64,000 nt of DNA from Phycisphaerales bacterium (GTDB lineage: Bacteria > Planctomycetota > Phycisphaerae > Phycisphaerales > UBA1924), in the NCBI GenBank assembly GCA_020427395.1, contig JAGQON010000002.1, positions 62,001 through 126,000 on the forward strand, given 5' to 3'. Below the pieces are notes generated by a model. That model did no database searches and had not been told where the DNA came from. It was given only the letters and a program-made list of their open reading frames with translations. Numbering within the stretch: position 1 is the stretch's first letter; each line of letters starts with the position of its first letter. Both the position numbers and the translations under genes were made by a program. Positions 29,387 to 38,772 of this stretch are shown here, piece after piece.

Positions 29387-31156
29387 ATGACCCACGAGAC
29401 ACGATCACCGAGCGGACCACGACGGGCCCTGCTGCTTGGGGTGACGCACGCCCTGTTGATGGTGCTCTCCTTCCCGCCGTATTCCCTGTGGGGTCTCGCG
29501 TTCGTCTCACCAATCCCGCTGTTCGTGCTCGCTCGTGACCCGCGTATGCGTCCATCTCGGGCCGCCTTCTGGTGCGCGATCGGAGTCTGCCCGGCATGGC
29601 TGTGGCTGCACTGGTGGGTCTGGGATGTCTCGGCCTTGGGCATCATCCCGCTGGTGATCGTGCTCAGCTTGTTCTCAATGCTCTATGTCTGGCTCGCATC
29701 CAGGATCGTCCACCGGTTTGGGCGTGATGTGCTGCTGCTTCCGTTGGTCTTTGTCGGCGTCGAGTTCTTCCGGGGCAGCGTCTTCGGCGGGGGCTACCCG
29801 TGGTACCTGCTCGCCCACCCACTCGTCGAATCGCCGCTCTCGGTGCTCGCGATGCCCGCCTCGATCGCGGGGGTTTACTTCGTTTCATTCCTCTGCGCCA
29901 CCTACTCGTACCTGCTCTACCTGGCGCTGCGTGATCGCAGCCATGTACTCCGCAAGCGGGCCGGTCAGGCCGCAGCGGGTCTGTTCGCGGCATGGGTGTT
30001 CATGGGACTCCTGCTGATCCCGGCAGAGGACCCCGGCACGCCGTACTTCCGATTTGCTGTCGTGCAGCCCGATGTGGCGCAGGATAACCGTCTCTCGTGG
30101 TCCGTCCGCCAACGCTACCGTGACTGGCTGACACTGCGAGATATCACGCTCGCCGCGGCGAGTGACCAGACCAACCCATTGCCGCTCGATGCCATCATCT
30201 GGCCAGAGGGCTTCGTGCCCGGCTGGACGCTTGACCCGATCTCGCTCGACACCGAGCGAGCCGAGCGACTTGCGTGGAACATGACACCCAACGACGCGGG
30301 CGATGTTCCAGGGCTCGATGTCCCATCAAGAATCGGCGCGACCGAGATCGTGGACTCCATGCTCGTCATGCAGCAGTACCTGGAGATCCCGCTCGTGGTG
30401 GGTTCTGTCGCGTACGACAACCTGCGGATAGTTGATTCACCCGATGGGATCGAATATGAGCGTGACGCGTTGTACAACAGCGCGTTCGTCATTATGGACG
30501 GGCGAGTATCGAATGAGTGGTACGACAAGCTCCACCTGACGCCGTTCGGTGAGACGATGCCGCTGATCTCGCGATCGGAGTGGCTTGAGCAGAACCTGCT
30601 TGCAATCGCCGCCCAGGGCATGGAGTTCGCCCTCGATCCGGGCCGCGAAGCTCGGAACCTGCGAGTCCCGCTGCACGACGCGCCGGTAGGCACGGAGGTC
30701 GCACTCGCAACCCCGATCTGCTTCGAGGCGACGATCTCGGGCGTGTGCCGGAAGCTCGTGGCCCGCGATGGCGAGCGAAAAGCCGGCGTGCTGATCAACA
30801 TCACCAACGATGGCTGGTTTGGTGATTCACTTGCCAGCCGCGAGGCGCATCTTCAGAATGCGCGCTGGCGTTGCATCGAGCTCGGAACGCCCATGATCCG
30901 AAGCGCCAATACCGGCATCTCGGCCGTCATCGATCACCGGGGGCGGATCGTGGACACAACGATCAAGCCCCTCCGAGACAACCCAAGGGAAGGGTACCTG
31001 ATCAATCAGGTTCAGCTCGGGGTCGGAATGACAACATTCGCCCGGATGGGCGACCTCTTCGGCTGGCTCACGCTGCTCTTGACGCTCGTTTGGGGTGGGG
31101 CGGCGATCTTTCGATCCCCGAGGGGCGTACTGCCGATGCAAACAGAGTCATCCTGA
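29387..31156 (+). CDS. lnt: Apolipoprotein N-acyltransferase
   Basis: Lnt adds the third acyl chain to lipoproteins in the inner membrane. The protein has about 6-7 N-terminal helices including the SFPPYSLWGLAFVSPIPLF motif, then a periplasmic nitrilase domain. The catalytic triad is visible as Glu in IIWPEGFVPGW, Lys in WYDKLHLTPFGE and Cys in TPICFEATISG. NITNDGWFGDS and RSANTGISAVID are further family motifs, and a final helix closes the protein. At 589 residues it is longer than typical (~510), the extra length lying mostly in the nitrilase domain. Its substrates would include the lipoproteins encoded next door (31197) and at 18774. Confidence 0.93.
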   Translation: MTHETRSPSGPRRALLLGVTHALLMVLSFPPYSLWGLAFVSPIPLFVLARDPRMRPSRAAFWCAIGVCPAWLWLHWWVWDVSALGIIPLVIVLSLFSMLYVWLASRIVHRFGRDVLLLPLVFVGVEFFRGSVFGGGYPWYLLAHPLVESPLSVLAMPASIAGVYFVSFLCATYSYLLYLALRDRSHVLRKRAGQAAAGLFAAWVFMGLLLIPAEDPGTPYFRFAVVQPDVAQDNRLSWSVRQRYRDWLTLRDITLAAASDQTNPLPLDAIIWPEGFVPGWTLDPISLDTERAERLAWNMTPNDAGDVPGLDVPSRIGATEIVDSMLVMQQYLEIPLVVGSVAYDNLRIVDSPDGIEYERDALYNSAFVIMDGRVSNEWYDKLHLTPFGETMPLISRSEWLEQNLLAIAAQGMEFALDPGREARNLRVPLHDAPVGTEVALATPICFEATISGVCRKLVARDGERKAGVLINITNDGWFGDSLASREAHLQNARWRCIELGTPMIRSANTGISAVIDHRGRIVDTTIKPLRDNPREGYLINQVQLGVGMTTFARMGDLFGWLTLLLTLVWGGAAIFRSPRGVLPMQTESS

Positions 31157-31196
31157 TACCATCAGGCATCACGCCGACTATTCCGAGGACCCGATT

Positions 31197-32279
31197 ATGC
31201 GCCCTAACCGACCGATCATGTGTGTCTCGCTCTCAATGCTCCCGCTCATTGCAGGATGCGGGGCCGAAATACGACCCGACGGTCCCAAGCGTGTGGTCTT
31301 CACCGAGGCGGACGGCACCCAGCGAGTGCTCGAGGTTGCTCCTTCTGAAGAACTCCGTCAGGCCGCGATTGAGCGGTTGATCGTCCTGACCTCCGATCGA
31401 AACCCACAGATCCGCGCGAACGCCATCGAAGCCCTCAGCCCCGTGACCGAGCGGGTGGAGCCGATCGTCGCGCTCGCGATCAACGATCCCAACGAGGGTG
31501 TACGCTCTGTTGCCGCCATGGTCGCTGGGCGACGCAACCTCGCCACGCTCGCCCCATCCATCCGCGGATTGCTGGTCGATAAGTCACCCTTCGTCCGGTC
31601 CGCGGCGATGTTCGCGATGGCGAAGTTCGGCGAAGAGGTTGATCTCACCGAGCTTTCACGCATGCTCCTGGAAGACCCGAACACACGAATCCGATCTCAG
31701 GCGGCGTTTATCCTTGGCGAGCTTGGTGAGCCATCGGCGATCCCGCTGCTGATCCAGTCCAGCGTCACCGCTATCCCCAACGCATCTGCGATCGAGCGCA
31801 AGATCTTCCGGCTCCAGATCGCTGAGGCGCTCGTCAAGCTCGGGCATCAGGAGAGCTTGGATACGATCCGCGCAGCTCTTTACCCCGCGCGTCCAGATGA
31901 GCTTGAGGCCACGGCTCTGGCCGTGCAGATCATCGGGCAGCTGCGTGACGAGTCGTCGATCGATCAGCTGATCTTCCTCTCCGATCCCGAGGCCGAGCAG
32001 CCGATGCCCGCGGAGGTCCGCCTCGGTGTCGCCAGCGCGCTCGCACGCATGGGGCACCGCGAGGGCTCATTCGTGGCGATGTCGTACTTCGACTCGGACA
32101 TCGACCCTGTCCGTGCTCAGGCGGCCTCTGTCTTCGGCGTGACCGAGAGCCCTGAGAATCTAGGTCGCCTGGAGATGATGCTGGTGAACGATCAGTCTTT
32201 GCTTGTTCAGGCCGCGGCCGCCGGAGGAATTGTGGATTACACCCAGCGTCAGCTCGCCCGAAGCGGGGGAAATCGCTGA
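31197..32279 (+). CDS. HEAT-repeat lipoprotein
   Basis: The 360-residue protein has a signal peptide ending in a good lipobox LIAGC, so the mature lipoprotein starts at the cysteine near residue 20. A short beta segment (KRVVFTEADGTQRVLEV) is followed by consecutive HEAT repeats, for example RNPQIRANAIEALSP, NEGVRSVAAMVAGRRN, KSPFVRSAAMFAMAKFG and NTRIRSQAAFILGELG. GAGGA lies 8 nt before the ATG. It follows lnt by 40 nt on the same strand and is a plausible lnt substrate. Function is probably scaffolding or protein binding in the periplasm or outer membrane; partners unknown. Confidence 0.82.
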   Translation: MRPNRPIMCVSLSMLPLIAGCGAEIRPDGPKRVVFTEADGTQRVLEVAPSEELRQAAIERLIVLTSDRNPQIRANAIEALSPVTERVEPIVALAINDPNEGVRSVAAMVAGRRNLATLAPSIRGLLVDKSPFVRSAAMFAMAKFGEEVDLTELSRMLLEDPNTRIRSQAAFILGELGEPSAIPLLIQSSVTAIPNASAIERKIFRLQIAEALVKLGHQESLDTIRAALYPARPDELEATALAVQIIGQLRDESSIDQLIFLSDPEAEQPMPAEVRLGVASALARMGHREGSFVAMSYFDSDIDPVRAQAASVFGVTESPENLGRLEMMLVNDQSLLVQAAAAGGIVDYTQRQLARSGGNR

Positions 32280-32373
32280 AAGCGTGCCCTGATCCCGCAT
32301 CTGGACGCATCCGCCGCGTCTGGATCGCGTATCGTCTGACCTCCCCGGGTCTCGGGGCGTCGTTGCGGGTGAA

Positions 32374-32388
32374 TTGAACAGGGTTCAA
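32374..32388. promoter_or_regulatory. Perfect dyad in the leader of the coiled-coil gene
   Basis: TTGAAC-AGG-GTTCAA is a perfect 6-bp dyad about 115 bases upstream of the GTG at 32505. A TACACT hexamer follows at 32413-32418. It could be an operator; no regulator is identified. Confidence 0.35.
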
Positions 32389-32504
32389 ACGCCCCGATGG
32401 GGACATCCCTGCTACACTAGATACCCCCGTTTCGTACATCTCGCGTCTCGGGGCAGTAAACAGAGCCCACAGGATCAATCCAGCTTGGAATCGAGGAGCG
32501 GATC

Positions 32505-33365
32505 GTGCACATTCTGACCAAGGTTTTCGTTCTCATCGCAGCAGTGCTGAGCATCATGATGGCCTCGCTCGCCATCGCGTACTCAGTCAATGTCGACCGC
32601 GTCACGGCCGACTACCGCGATATGCTCGCATCGAAGCTCGCAGCCGACGCGGAGCTTCAGGCCGCCCGTGCCACCCAGGGCCAGGAGCGTGCCGCGCTGC
32701 AGGACGACATCAACCGTCTGCAGGAAGAACTCGCGAGTCGCAACGCCGACACGCGCCGCCTCGAAGCCTCGAACTCCGAGCTCCGCATCGCCCGCCGTCA
32801 GGCCGAGGCCGATCGCGCCTCGATCACCTCGAAGATCGCCCAGCTCGGTGTGACCACCGAGACCCAGGCCAAGATCATCGACGAGTACAAGACCGAACTC
32901 TCGCGTCTGCGTGAAGGCGAACTCGCTTACCGCGACGAGAAGATCGATCTGGAGAAGGCAATCTCGGACCTCCAGAGCCAGGTCATCGTCTACGAGCAGG
33001 TCAAGCGTGCACTCGAAGAGACCATCGCCGAGATCCAGGGCCAGAGCAACAACGGCAGCGTAGTGGCAACCAACGATGGTGCGGGCAGCGTCATCGAACT
33101 CCCCGGCGCTCTGATTCGCGGCACCATCGACGAGGTTGTCGACGATCCCAACAGCGGCTTCACCCGCGTCCGCCTCAACCTCGGCAGCAACGATCGTCTC
33201 CGCAAGAACGCTCGTTTCTACATCATCCGCGACAACAACCAGTACCTCGGCGATCTGATCATCGAGTCGGTTGATCTCAACCACGCGGTTGGTCGTGTCG
33301 CGTTCGTCAAGGACAACCAGACGGTCCGTGCAGGCGATCAGGTCCTCAGCAAGCTCGGCAGCTGA
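32505..33365 (+). CDS. Membrane-anchored coiled-coil protein, unknown function
   Basis: The 286-residue protein has an N-terminal hydrophobic anchor (about residues 5-27) and a long charged coiled coil (about 30-185) rich in Ala, Arg, Glu and Gln heptads. A low-complexity Gly/Asn/Ser linker follows, then a C-terminal beta domain of ~90 residues beginning ALIRGTIDEVVDD. The latter contains FTRVRLNLGSNDRLRKNARF and ends in a short DQVLSKLGS. The GTG start is supported by GGAGCG 4 nt upstream. A 68-residue membrane protein gene follows 30 nt later and is probably co-expressed. The topology suggests a cell-envelope role; no family is recognised. Confidence 0.72.
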   Translation: MHILTKVFVLIAAVLSIMMASLAIAYSVNVDRVTADYRDMLASKLAADAELQAARATQGQERAALQDDINRLQEELASRNADTRRLEASNSELRIARRQAEADRASITSKIAQLGVTTETQAKIIDEYKTELSRLREGELAYRDEKIDLEKAISDLQSQVIVYEQVKRALEETIAEIQGQSNNGSVVATNDGAGSVIELPGALIRGTIDEVVDDPNSGFTRVRLNLGSNDRLRKNARFYIIRDNNQYLGDLIIESVDLNHAVGRVAFVKDNQTVRAGDQVLSKLGS

Positions 33366-33395
33366 TCAACGACACTCAAGGAAAGGAGCACTCCA

Positions 33396-33602
33396 ATGAG
33401 TCAGTTTGGAATGCAAATGCCAGGTGGTCGTCAGCAGCGAGGCGCAGGCCCCGATGTGTACACCGCGCTCGTCTTCCTCGGCGTTGTCGCGATGGGCGTG
33501 GCCGTGGGCATGCTCTGGGTCGCCGGCACCAAGGTCGCACCCGATGGGATGCCGTTCAATATCCAGGATGCTGATCGCATCCAGCTCAAGACTGATAACT
33601 GA
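33396..33602 (+). CDS. Small single-pass membrane protein, 68 aa
   Basis: The protein has a Gly/Gln/Met-rich N terminus, one hydrophobic helix (about residues 22-45: TALVFLGVVAMGVAVGMLWV) and a short polar C-terminal tail. AAGGAG precedes the ATG. It follows the coiled-coil membrane protein on the same strand and may interact with it. No domain is recognised. It ends before the tRNA-Asp promoter. Confidence 0.7.
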   Translation: MSQFGMQMPGGRQQRGAGPDVYTALVFLGVVAMGVAVGMLWVAGTKVAPDGMPFNIQDADRIQLKTDN

Positions 33603-33672
33603 TCCAAGCCAGTCGGGAGCGTTAGCAACCGCGATTTTCGCCCGCCCGTCTCGATTTGCTCGATCACATCGC

Positions 33673-33700
33673 TTGACAACAACGAGACTTGGAATACCAT
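33673..33700 (+). promoter_or_regulatory. Promoter of tRNA-Asp
   Basis: A consensus TTGACA (33673-33678) is followed after 16 nt by TACCAT (33695-33700). This places transcription start about 40 nt before the tRNA. Confidence 0.55.
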
Positions 33701-33746
33701 CGTCTCTCTCTGGACCGCTCGAAAGAGCCGTCCGAATCAGCTACCA

Positions 33747-33820
33747 GGGGCGGTAGCTCAATTGGTTAGAGCCCCGGCCTGTCACGCCGGAGGTTGCGGG
33801 TTCGAGTCCCGTCCGCCTCG
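33747..33820 (+). tRNA. tRNA-Asp (GTC)
   Basis: A 74-nt cloverleaf: acceptor stem GGGGCGG pairs with CCGCCTC, D-loop AATTGGTTAGA, anticodon stem CCGGC/GCCGG around CTGTCAC with anticodon GTC, T-arm GCGGGTTCGAGTCCCGT and discriminator G. CCA is not encoded. An independent promoter lies upstream and a terminator immediately downstream, so it is a monocistronic tRNA gene. No integrase is adjacent. Confidence 0.97.
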
Positions 33821-33823
33821 TTC

Positions 33824-33854
33824 AAACCTCAGCATTCGCTGAGGTTTTTTCTTT
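33824..33854 (+). terminator. Rho-independent terminator after tRNA-Asp
   Basis: AAACCTCAGC pairs with GCTGAGGTTT around a 4-nt loop, followed by a T-rich tail. Confidence 0.9.
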
Positions 33855-33884
33855 AAGCAATCGGGGGATGAGCGATCTCAGGAT

Positions 33885-34892
33885 TCAATCGTGTTTCGCT
33901 ATCTGTTCCGCGACAGCGATGCCGCTGAGGTACGCGGCCTCGGCATCGACCCAATGCCCGTGAGGTCCAGCGAACCAGTCGCCGCAGAAACCCATACGAA
34001 GCGCTGTGCTGTAGAGACATGCCATATCGATCCGCGAGGAAGGGCGAGCGAGCCCCCAGCGGTGCGCCTGAGCGAACTGGACATGACGGAGCTGATACAG
34101 ACCGCTCGCGACGCGATTGAGTGCATTGAGCGACGCCTTCATGATCAACGGCTCGGCATCCTCGATCGTGCGTCCGTTCTGGGTCATGCTCCAGGCGTCG
34201 CTCATCGTCACAACAAGCGCTGCCCTGCGCTTATCCTGATGCTGGATATGGATTGATGCCACACCCTCCGCAGAATCACAGCGGATGGTCGAGGGAAACA
34301 TCTCGTTCTCATTGGCCTTCTCGATCACGAGCATGCAGACCCAGGCGGGGATGCTCGAGACTGCAGCGAGCTCTTCTGGTATACCGAGCTGGCTCGCTTC
34401 GAGCACACGCCTCGCCTGTTCTGGCGGGCAGGCGAAGACGACATTGCTGTATTCATCGAACCGGACCGAGTTATCCGGGTACTGCTGCGATCGGAGATCC
34501 CAGCACCCGTCCGCTCTGGCGATCGAGACCACGCTGCTTGATGATCGAACATCGAGCCCGCTCGCCAGTCGCTCGGGGATTGTCTGCGTGCTGGGCGAGC
34601 CGGCGATCACCCGTGGCTCTTGAAGCCATCGCGCAGCGCCCATCTCGACCCAATCAGCGATCACCCGCTGAAACTCTGGTGTATTCGCGTGTAACGCCGG
34701 GGCCCCGTGATTGAAGCGGAATGACTGCCCGCCGACCCGGACCTCGCGTGTCGAGAGGCGCCCACCAAGCGAGCGTCCGCGATCGAAGAGCGTGCACGAA
34801 ATGCCTCGAAGCTTGAGCTCGCGCGCACACGCGAGCCCGCTGAGCCCGGCACCGACGATCGCGACCCGTGATTGGGGAGAACTTTGAGACAT
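33885..34892 (-). CDS. NAD(P)/FAD-dependent oxidoreductase, renalase-like
   Basis: The 335-residue protein has an N-terminal Rossmann motif VAIVGAGLSGLACARELK with the FAD ribose-binding FDRGRSLGGRLSTR, then FNHGAPAL, which matches the renalase/amine-oxidase branch. The C-terminal FAD region GLARPSSRIDMACLYSTA, with CGDWFAGPHGHWVDAEAAYLSG nearby, closes the fold. Renalases oxidise alternative dihydronicotinamide forms; bacterial substrates differ. The ATG at 34892 is favoured because conserved sequence begins 9 residues later; an in-frame upstream TTG exists. It is divergent from the antiporter gene. Confidence 0.8.
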   Translation of the reverse strand: MSQSSPQSRVAIVGAGLSGLACARELKLRGISCTLFDRGRSLGGRLSTREVRVGGQSFRFNHGAPALHANTPEFQRVIADWVEMGAARWLQEPRVIAGSPSTQTIPERLASGLDVRSSSSVVSIARADGCWDLRSQQYPDNSVRFDEYSNVVFACPPEQARRVLEASQLGIPEELAAVSSIPAWVCMLVIEKANENEMFPSTIRCDSAEGVASIHIQHQDKRRAALVVTMSDAWSMTQNGRTIEDAEPLIMKASLNALNRVASGLYQLRHVQFAQAHRWGLARPSSRIDMACLYSTALRMGFCGDWFAGPHGHWVDAEAAYLSGIAVAEQIAKHD

Positions 34893-35033
34893 GAGAAGAT
34901 CCAGAGCAGAATTCGGGGCAGATTCATGCCAGTTCAAGGTCAATCATCGCCGATCCGGCGGCTCCGTGTGCGAACAATCTGCTAAAATGATATCACCAAG
35001 ATCGGCCCACCTGAGCACCACAGGCACAAGTTC

Positions 35034-36938
35034 ATGTTCGTACTCGCAGCATCCAACACGGGACACACAGTCGGCATCGCGCTGACGCTGATCTTCGTGC
35101 TCGGCGTGGGTGCTCAGTGGCTCGCATGGAAGATCAAAGTACCCTCCATCCTTCTGCTCCTGCTGGCGGGCATCCTGACAGGCCCGGTGGCTCGTGTCGC
35201 TCTGCAGGGCACCATCCTCGAGCCCTACGCCATCAACCCCGACGGGTTGTTCAACAGCGATGTGCTGCTTGCCGCAGTTGGCATCGCGGTGAGTCTGATC
35301 CTGTACGAGGGCGGGCTGACGCTGAACTTCAAGGAACTACGCAGCACCTGGAAGCCAGTGACCCTACTAGTCACGGTCGGTGCGTTCATCACCTGGGTTA
35401 TCGCCGGGATCAGCGCATTCTACATCTTCGAACTCGAGCGTCCGATCGCGATCCTGCTTGGCGCCATCCTGATCGTCACCGGCCCGACGGTGGTGGGGCC
35501 GCTCCTGGCCCACATCCGTCCCAGCGGCGATTCTGGGCTCATCCTCAAATGGGAAGGGATCGTGATTGATCCGATCGGCGTGCTCGCGGCGGTTCTCGTC
35601 TTCGAGGCGATCTCGGTCGATTCGAGCATGAACGATGTCAGCTCGGTCCTCCAGGCGATCGCGATCACGCTGGCCGCCGGGATCGGACTCGGGCTGATCG
35701 CGGCCTTTGTGCTCAGCACGCTGCTCACGCGGTTCCTCGTTCCGGACTACCTCCAGAACCCGGTCTCACTGATGCTGGTGATCGCCGCCTTTACCGCATC
35801 GAATATGGTGATGCCCGAATCCGGGCTGCTCGCGACGACCGTCATGGGCATCGCCATGGGCAATCAGAAGCGCGTCGATGTGCATCACATCCTGGAGTTC
35901 AAAGAGAACCTCCGCGTGCTGCTGATCGCCGCACTCTTCATCGTGCTCTCCGCCCGTCTTCAGATTTCCCAGCTCGAGCAGCTCGACTGGTTCCGTGTTT
36001 TCCTCTTCCTGGGCGTGCTTGTACTCATCGCACGCCCGGCCTCGGTGTTCATCGCGACGATCGGTGCGGGATTGAGCTGGAAGGAACGCATGTTCATCGC
36101 CTGGCTGGCGCCGCGAGGTATCGTGGCCGCCGCGGGTGCTTCGATCTTCTCACTCGGGCTCGATGTCACGGGCTCGGACCAGCTCGTTCCGCTGACATTT
36201 TCGGTCATCATCGGTTCTGTGGCGATCTACGGGCTCACGACACCGTGGGCCGCCAAGTTCCTGGGGATCGCGGACCAGAACCCGCAGGGCATCATTTTCA
36301 TCGGAGCACCCCTCTGGGCTCGGTCGATCGCCAAGGTACTCACCGATCGGGGCTTCAAGATCCTGATGATCGATACCAACCGCCCCAATGTCCGAGAGGC
36401 ACGGATGGCCGGGCTCGATGCGATGCAGGAGAACATCCTCACGCTCCCCGATATCACCGATCTCGACCTGCGCGGCATGGGAAGGGTGTTCGCCAACACG
36501 CCCAACGACGAGGTCAATACCCTCTCGCTTCAGCGATTCAAGGGGTATTTCGAGAGCTCCAAGCTCTACCAGCTCACGCCGCACAAACCGAAAAAGGGGG
36601 CGGAGGAAGCCCACGGCGACCGCCGGTGGCGTCAACTCTTCCAGAGCAGCGCGGACTATGCCGGGCTTGAGTCCCGCATTTCCAACGGCTGGGTAATCAA
36701 AGCAACAACGATCTCCGAAGAGTTCACCTATAACGATTACCGCACGCTCTACGGGGCCTCCGCGATTCCGATGTTCAAGATTACGCAGGCCGGCGTACTC
36801 AGTGTTTCAACGGTCGATATGCCGGTCGAGCCAATCGCAGGCGACACGGTCATCTCACTCGTCAATCCCGATGAGCTGTTTGTTGGCGGCCCGGTCTTTG
36901 ATGATGAGCATGAATCCGGCGAGTTCGAGGCGTCATGA
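35034..36938 (+). CDS. CPA1-type Na+/H+ antiporter with C-terminal TrkA-N-like domain
   Basis: The 634-residue protein has about 12 helices (to residue ~410) with antiporter features: LLAGILTGP, LILYEGGLTLNF, VTGPTVVGPLL, the ion-site region WEGIVIDPIGVL (an Asp-containing equivalent of the CPA1 ND motif) and APRGIVAAAGAS. A cytoplasmic Rossmann-like domain follows (from about 420: GIIFIGAPLWARSIAKVL), as in NhaP-type proteins fused to RCK/TrkA-N. The glycine pattern of its nucleotide loop is partly altered (GAPLWA rather than GxGxxG), so nucleotide binding is uncertain. It probably exports Na+ or K+ in exchange for H+. Confidence 0.87.
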   Translation: MFVLAASNTGHTVGIALTLIFVLGVGAQWLAWKIKVPSILLLLLAGILTGPVARVALQGTILEPYAINPDGLFNSDVLLAAVGIAVSLILYEGGLTLNFKELRSTWKPVTLLVTVGAFITWVIAGISAFYIFELERPIAILLGAILIVTGPTVVGPLLAHIRPSGDSGLILKWEGIVIDPIGVLAAVLVFEAISVDSSMNDVSSVLQAIAITLAAGIGLGLIAAFVLSTLLTRFLVPDYLQNPVSLMLVIAAFTASNMVMPESGLLATTVMGIAMGNQKRVDVHHILEFKENLRVLLIAALFIVLSARLQISQLEQLDWFRVFLFLGVLVLIARPASVFIATIGAGLSWKERMFIAWLAPRGIVAAAGASIFSLGLDVTGSDQLVPLTFSVIIGSVAIYGLTTPWAAKFLGIADQNPQGIIFIGAPLWARSIAKVLTDRGFKILMIDTNRPNVREARMAGLDAMQENILTLPDITDLDLRGMGRVFANTPNDEVNTLSLQRFKGYFESSKLYQLTPHKPKKGAEEAHGDRRWRQLFQSSADYAGLESRISNGWVIKATTISEEFTYNDYRTLYGASAIPMFKITQAGVLSVSTVDMPVEPIAGDTVISLVNPDELFVGGPVFDDEHESGEFEAS

Positions 36939-36943
36939 GCGCA

Positions 36944-37858
36944 TCATGACAAGGTCGGCACCGTGTCCGTGTGACCGAGACCGAAGTTGTTCTTGAGCCA
37001 GTTACCCACGATCGGGATCGAGAGCTTCGGTCGTTCCTGCCCGTTGTGCTCGATGAACATCATCGTGTGATCGTCATTGGCACGCTGGTATCCCTGCTCA
37101 GCGAGTATGCGTTCCAGCCGTTCGCTCAGCGAATCGATAGGTGCATCGATCATCGCTCCCGATCCAAGCATCTCGCACAAGCCACCGATGCCGAGCATAT
37201 GCCCAAGTTCGTTTTTTGTTTCAGAGTACGCATCGGTGTACGCGCACACACGATCGCCCGCGTGGAGCTTGATGGCGATCTGCTCATAGTCCGTGTTGTT
37301 GATCACCCCAAGCGGCAGATTCATCAGCCCGACCCGGAGCTCACGAGTGCTCTGGGTCATCGCGCCGGGCGTCTCCTTTGTGAGCGTCTGCCATGCTAGC
37401 GAACCCGCACGCTTGATCAGTGGCGGGGGATGCCCTGCGTTGACCAGCACGAGGTGCCCGCTCGGAGCGTAGTAGGTCATCAGGATCGCGGTCGCAAATC
37501 GCCCATCGCTCGAAAACTCATCGAACGCGCTATTGAGCGTACGGGCGAGCTTCGATTGGTCCACCGTGTTGATTGACTTATGCATCGCCTTACGGAGCTT
37601 CGACGAGAGCCCGCTGACGGTCGGCCCATGCCCGGACACATCCGCGAGCAGCACGCGGGATATCCAGCCGCTCGAGCACGACGAGATCAGGTAGAGGTCG
37701 CCGCCGTTCTCGCCCTCTACCGGGCTTGAACGCACCGCGATATCCAGTCCCGGCACGGATGCAATATGGCTGGCCGCGTTTGATCCGCCCCATACTTCGA
37801 GGCAGCGCAGCTCATGCGAGCCTGAGGCATCAGGCAAAGATGGAGTTGTCGCGGGCAT
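36944..37858 (-). CDS. SpoIIE/RsbU-type PP2C protein phosphatase
   Basis: The 304-residue protein is a stand-alone PPM/SpoIIE phosphatase domain with metal-binding motifs GENGGDLYLI, LLADVSGHGPTVSGLS, VNAGHPPPLI, VCAYTDAYSE and the C-terminal RANDDHTMMFI. It lacks an N-terminal sensor (PAS, GAF or HAMP). Family members dephosphorylate STAS anti-anti-sigma factors, so the STAS protein at 9315-9677 is a conceivable though unlinked substrate. It starts 13 nt after the nadK stop on the same strand and is the last gene of a dxs-nadK-phosphatase cluster. A short Pro/Ile segment follows the catalytic domain. Confidence 0.85.
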   Translation of the reverse strand: MPATTPSLPDASGSHELRCLEVWGGSNAASHIASVPGLDIAVRSSPVEGENGGDLYLISSCSSGWISRVLLADVSGHGPTVSGLSSKLRKAMHKSINTVDQSKLARTLNSAFDEFSSDGRFATAILMTYYAPSGHLVLVNAGHPPPLIKRAGSLAWQTLTKETPGAMTQSTRELRVGLMNLPLGVINNTDYEQIAIKLHAGDRVCAYTDAYSETKNELGHMLGIGGLCEMLGSGAMIDAPIDSLSERLERILAEQGYQRANDDHTMMFIEHNGQERPKLSIPIVGNWLKNNFGLGHTDTVPTLS

Positions 37859-37871
37859 GTTGTGTGAGCGG

Positions 37872-38753
37872 TCAGAACCGCCGTTTTATTCCCTGGGCGT
37901 TGGGCTCGCTGGCCCAGTGCATCTTTCCCAGTAGCGTCTTCCAGTAGCTTACACGTTCATCGAGAACGAACCCGATCTGCTCCTTGGCGGCCGTAACCCG
38001 CAGGACATCGCCGCTGCCGAGTCGTTGATCGAACTGGCCATCGATGATCAGCGTGGTGCCCGAGTTCTCGCTCGTGTTGGCCGAGCAGACACGCACAGCG
38101 ACCTCGGAGCTTGAGGGGATCACAATGGGCCTGAAGCTCAAAGAGTGTGCCGCGATGGGGGTGACCGTCATCGCGTTGACGCCGGGGGCCACAATGGGGC
38201 CGCCCGCGGAAACGTTGTAGGCGGTAGAGCCCAGCGGCGTCGAAACAATAATGCCATCGCCAGACACGCGAGGGCCGACCTGCTCATCGACCGAGATATC
38301 GAGCGTGATCATCCTGAAGGGCGGGCCGGCGCTGACAACAAACTCGTTGAGCGCAAACGAAGAAAAGATCGGCGTGCCGTGCTCGTTGCGGACGATGCCA
38401 TGCAGCGGCGTCACCTGCTGGATGTTGAGGGGGGCATCCCCCAGCAGCCGTGGGGCCGCATCGCAGAAGCGATCCAGCTCGTAGCCAGCCATGAAGCCGA
38501 CCTTGCCAGTGTTCACGCCTAGCAGCGGTACACGCAGCGCAAGGCACTTGTGGGCTGCGGCCAGGATCGTTCCATCGCCACCCAGCGCGATCACCAGATC
38601 AACCTCGCCGGGATCTGGCAGACCATTCTGTTCCCCGGTCTGCAGCTGGGCGACGAGCTCGCCGTACGACTCGATCTGGCCACGCACGAGCGCTAAGGCC
38701 TCAGCAGCGCGAGGTTTCTTGCGGTTCGTGATGAGCGCGACGCGCCGTTTCAT
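37872..38753 (-). CDS. nadK: NAD kinase
   Basis: NadK phosphorylates NAD to NADP. The 293-residue protein shows ALGGDGTILAAAH, LLGVNTGKVGFMAGY, the FALNEFVV NE motif, SGDGIIVSTPLGSTAYNVSAGGPIV and IDGQFDQRL, the complete family set. The ATG at 38753 lies 20 nt after the dxs stop; the longer in-frame extension would overlap the dxs 3' end and is low-complexity. It is co-oriented with dxs and the phosphatase gene and probably co-transcribed. Confidence 0.94.
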   Translation of the reverse strand: MKRRVALITNRKKPRAAEALALVRGQIESYGELVAQLQTGEQNGLPDPGEVDLVIALGGDGTILAAAHKCLALRVPLLGVNTGKVGFMAGYELDRFCDAAPRLLGDAPLNIQQVTPLHGIVRNEHGTPIFSSFALNEFVVSAGPPFRMITLDISVDEQVGPRVSGDGIIVSTPLGSTAYNVSAGGPIVAPGVNAMTVTPIAAHSLSFRPIVIPSSSEVAVRVCSANTSENSGTTLIIDGQFDQRLGSGDVLRVTAAKEQIGFVLDERVSYWKTLLGKMHWASEPNAQGIKRRF

Positions 38754-38772
38754 GGATGATTCGTGTCCCGGA

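Noticed and set aside
32343..32357. CCCCG-GGTCT-CGGGG hairpin after the HEAT lipoprotein gene as a terminator
   Set aside because: The stem is only 5 bp and no T-run follows.
33747..33820. tRNA-Asp as an integration (att) site
   Set aside because: No integrase gene and no repeat of the tRNA 3' end was found nearby.
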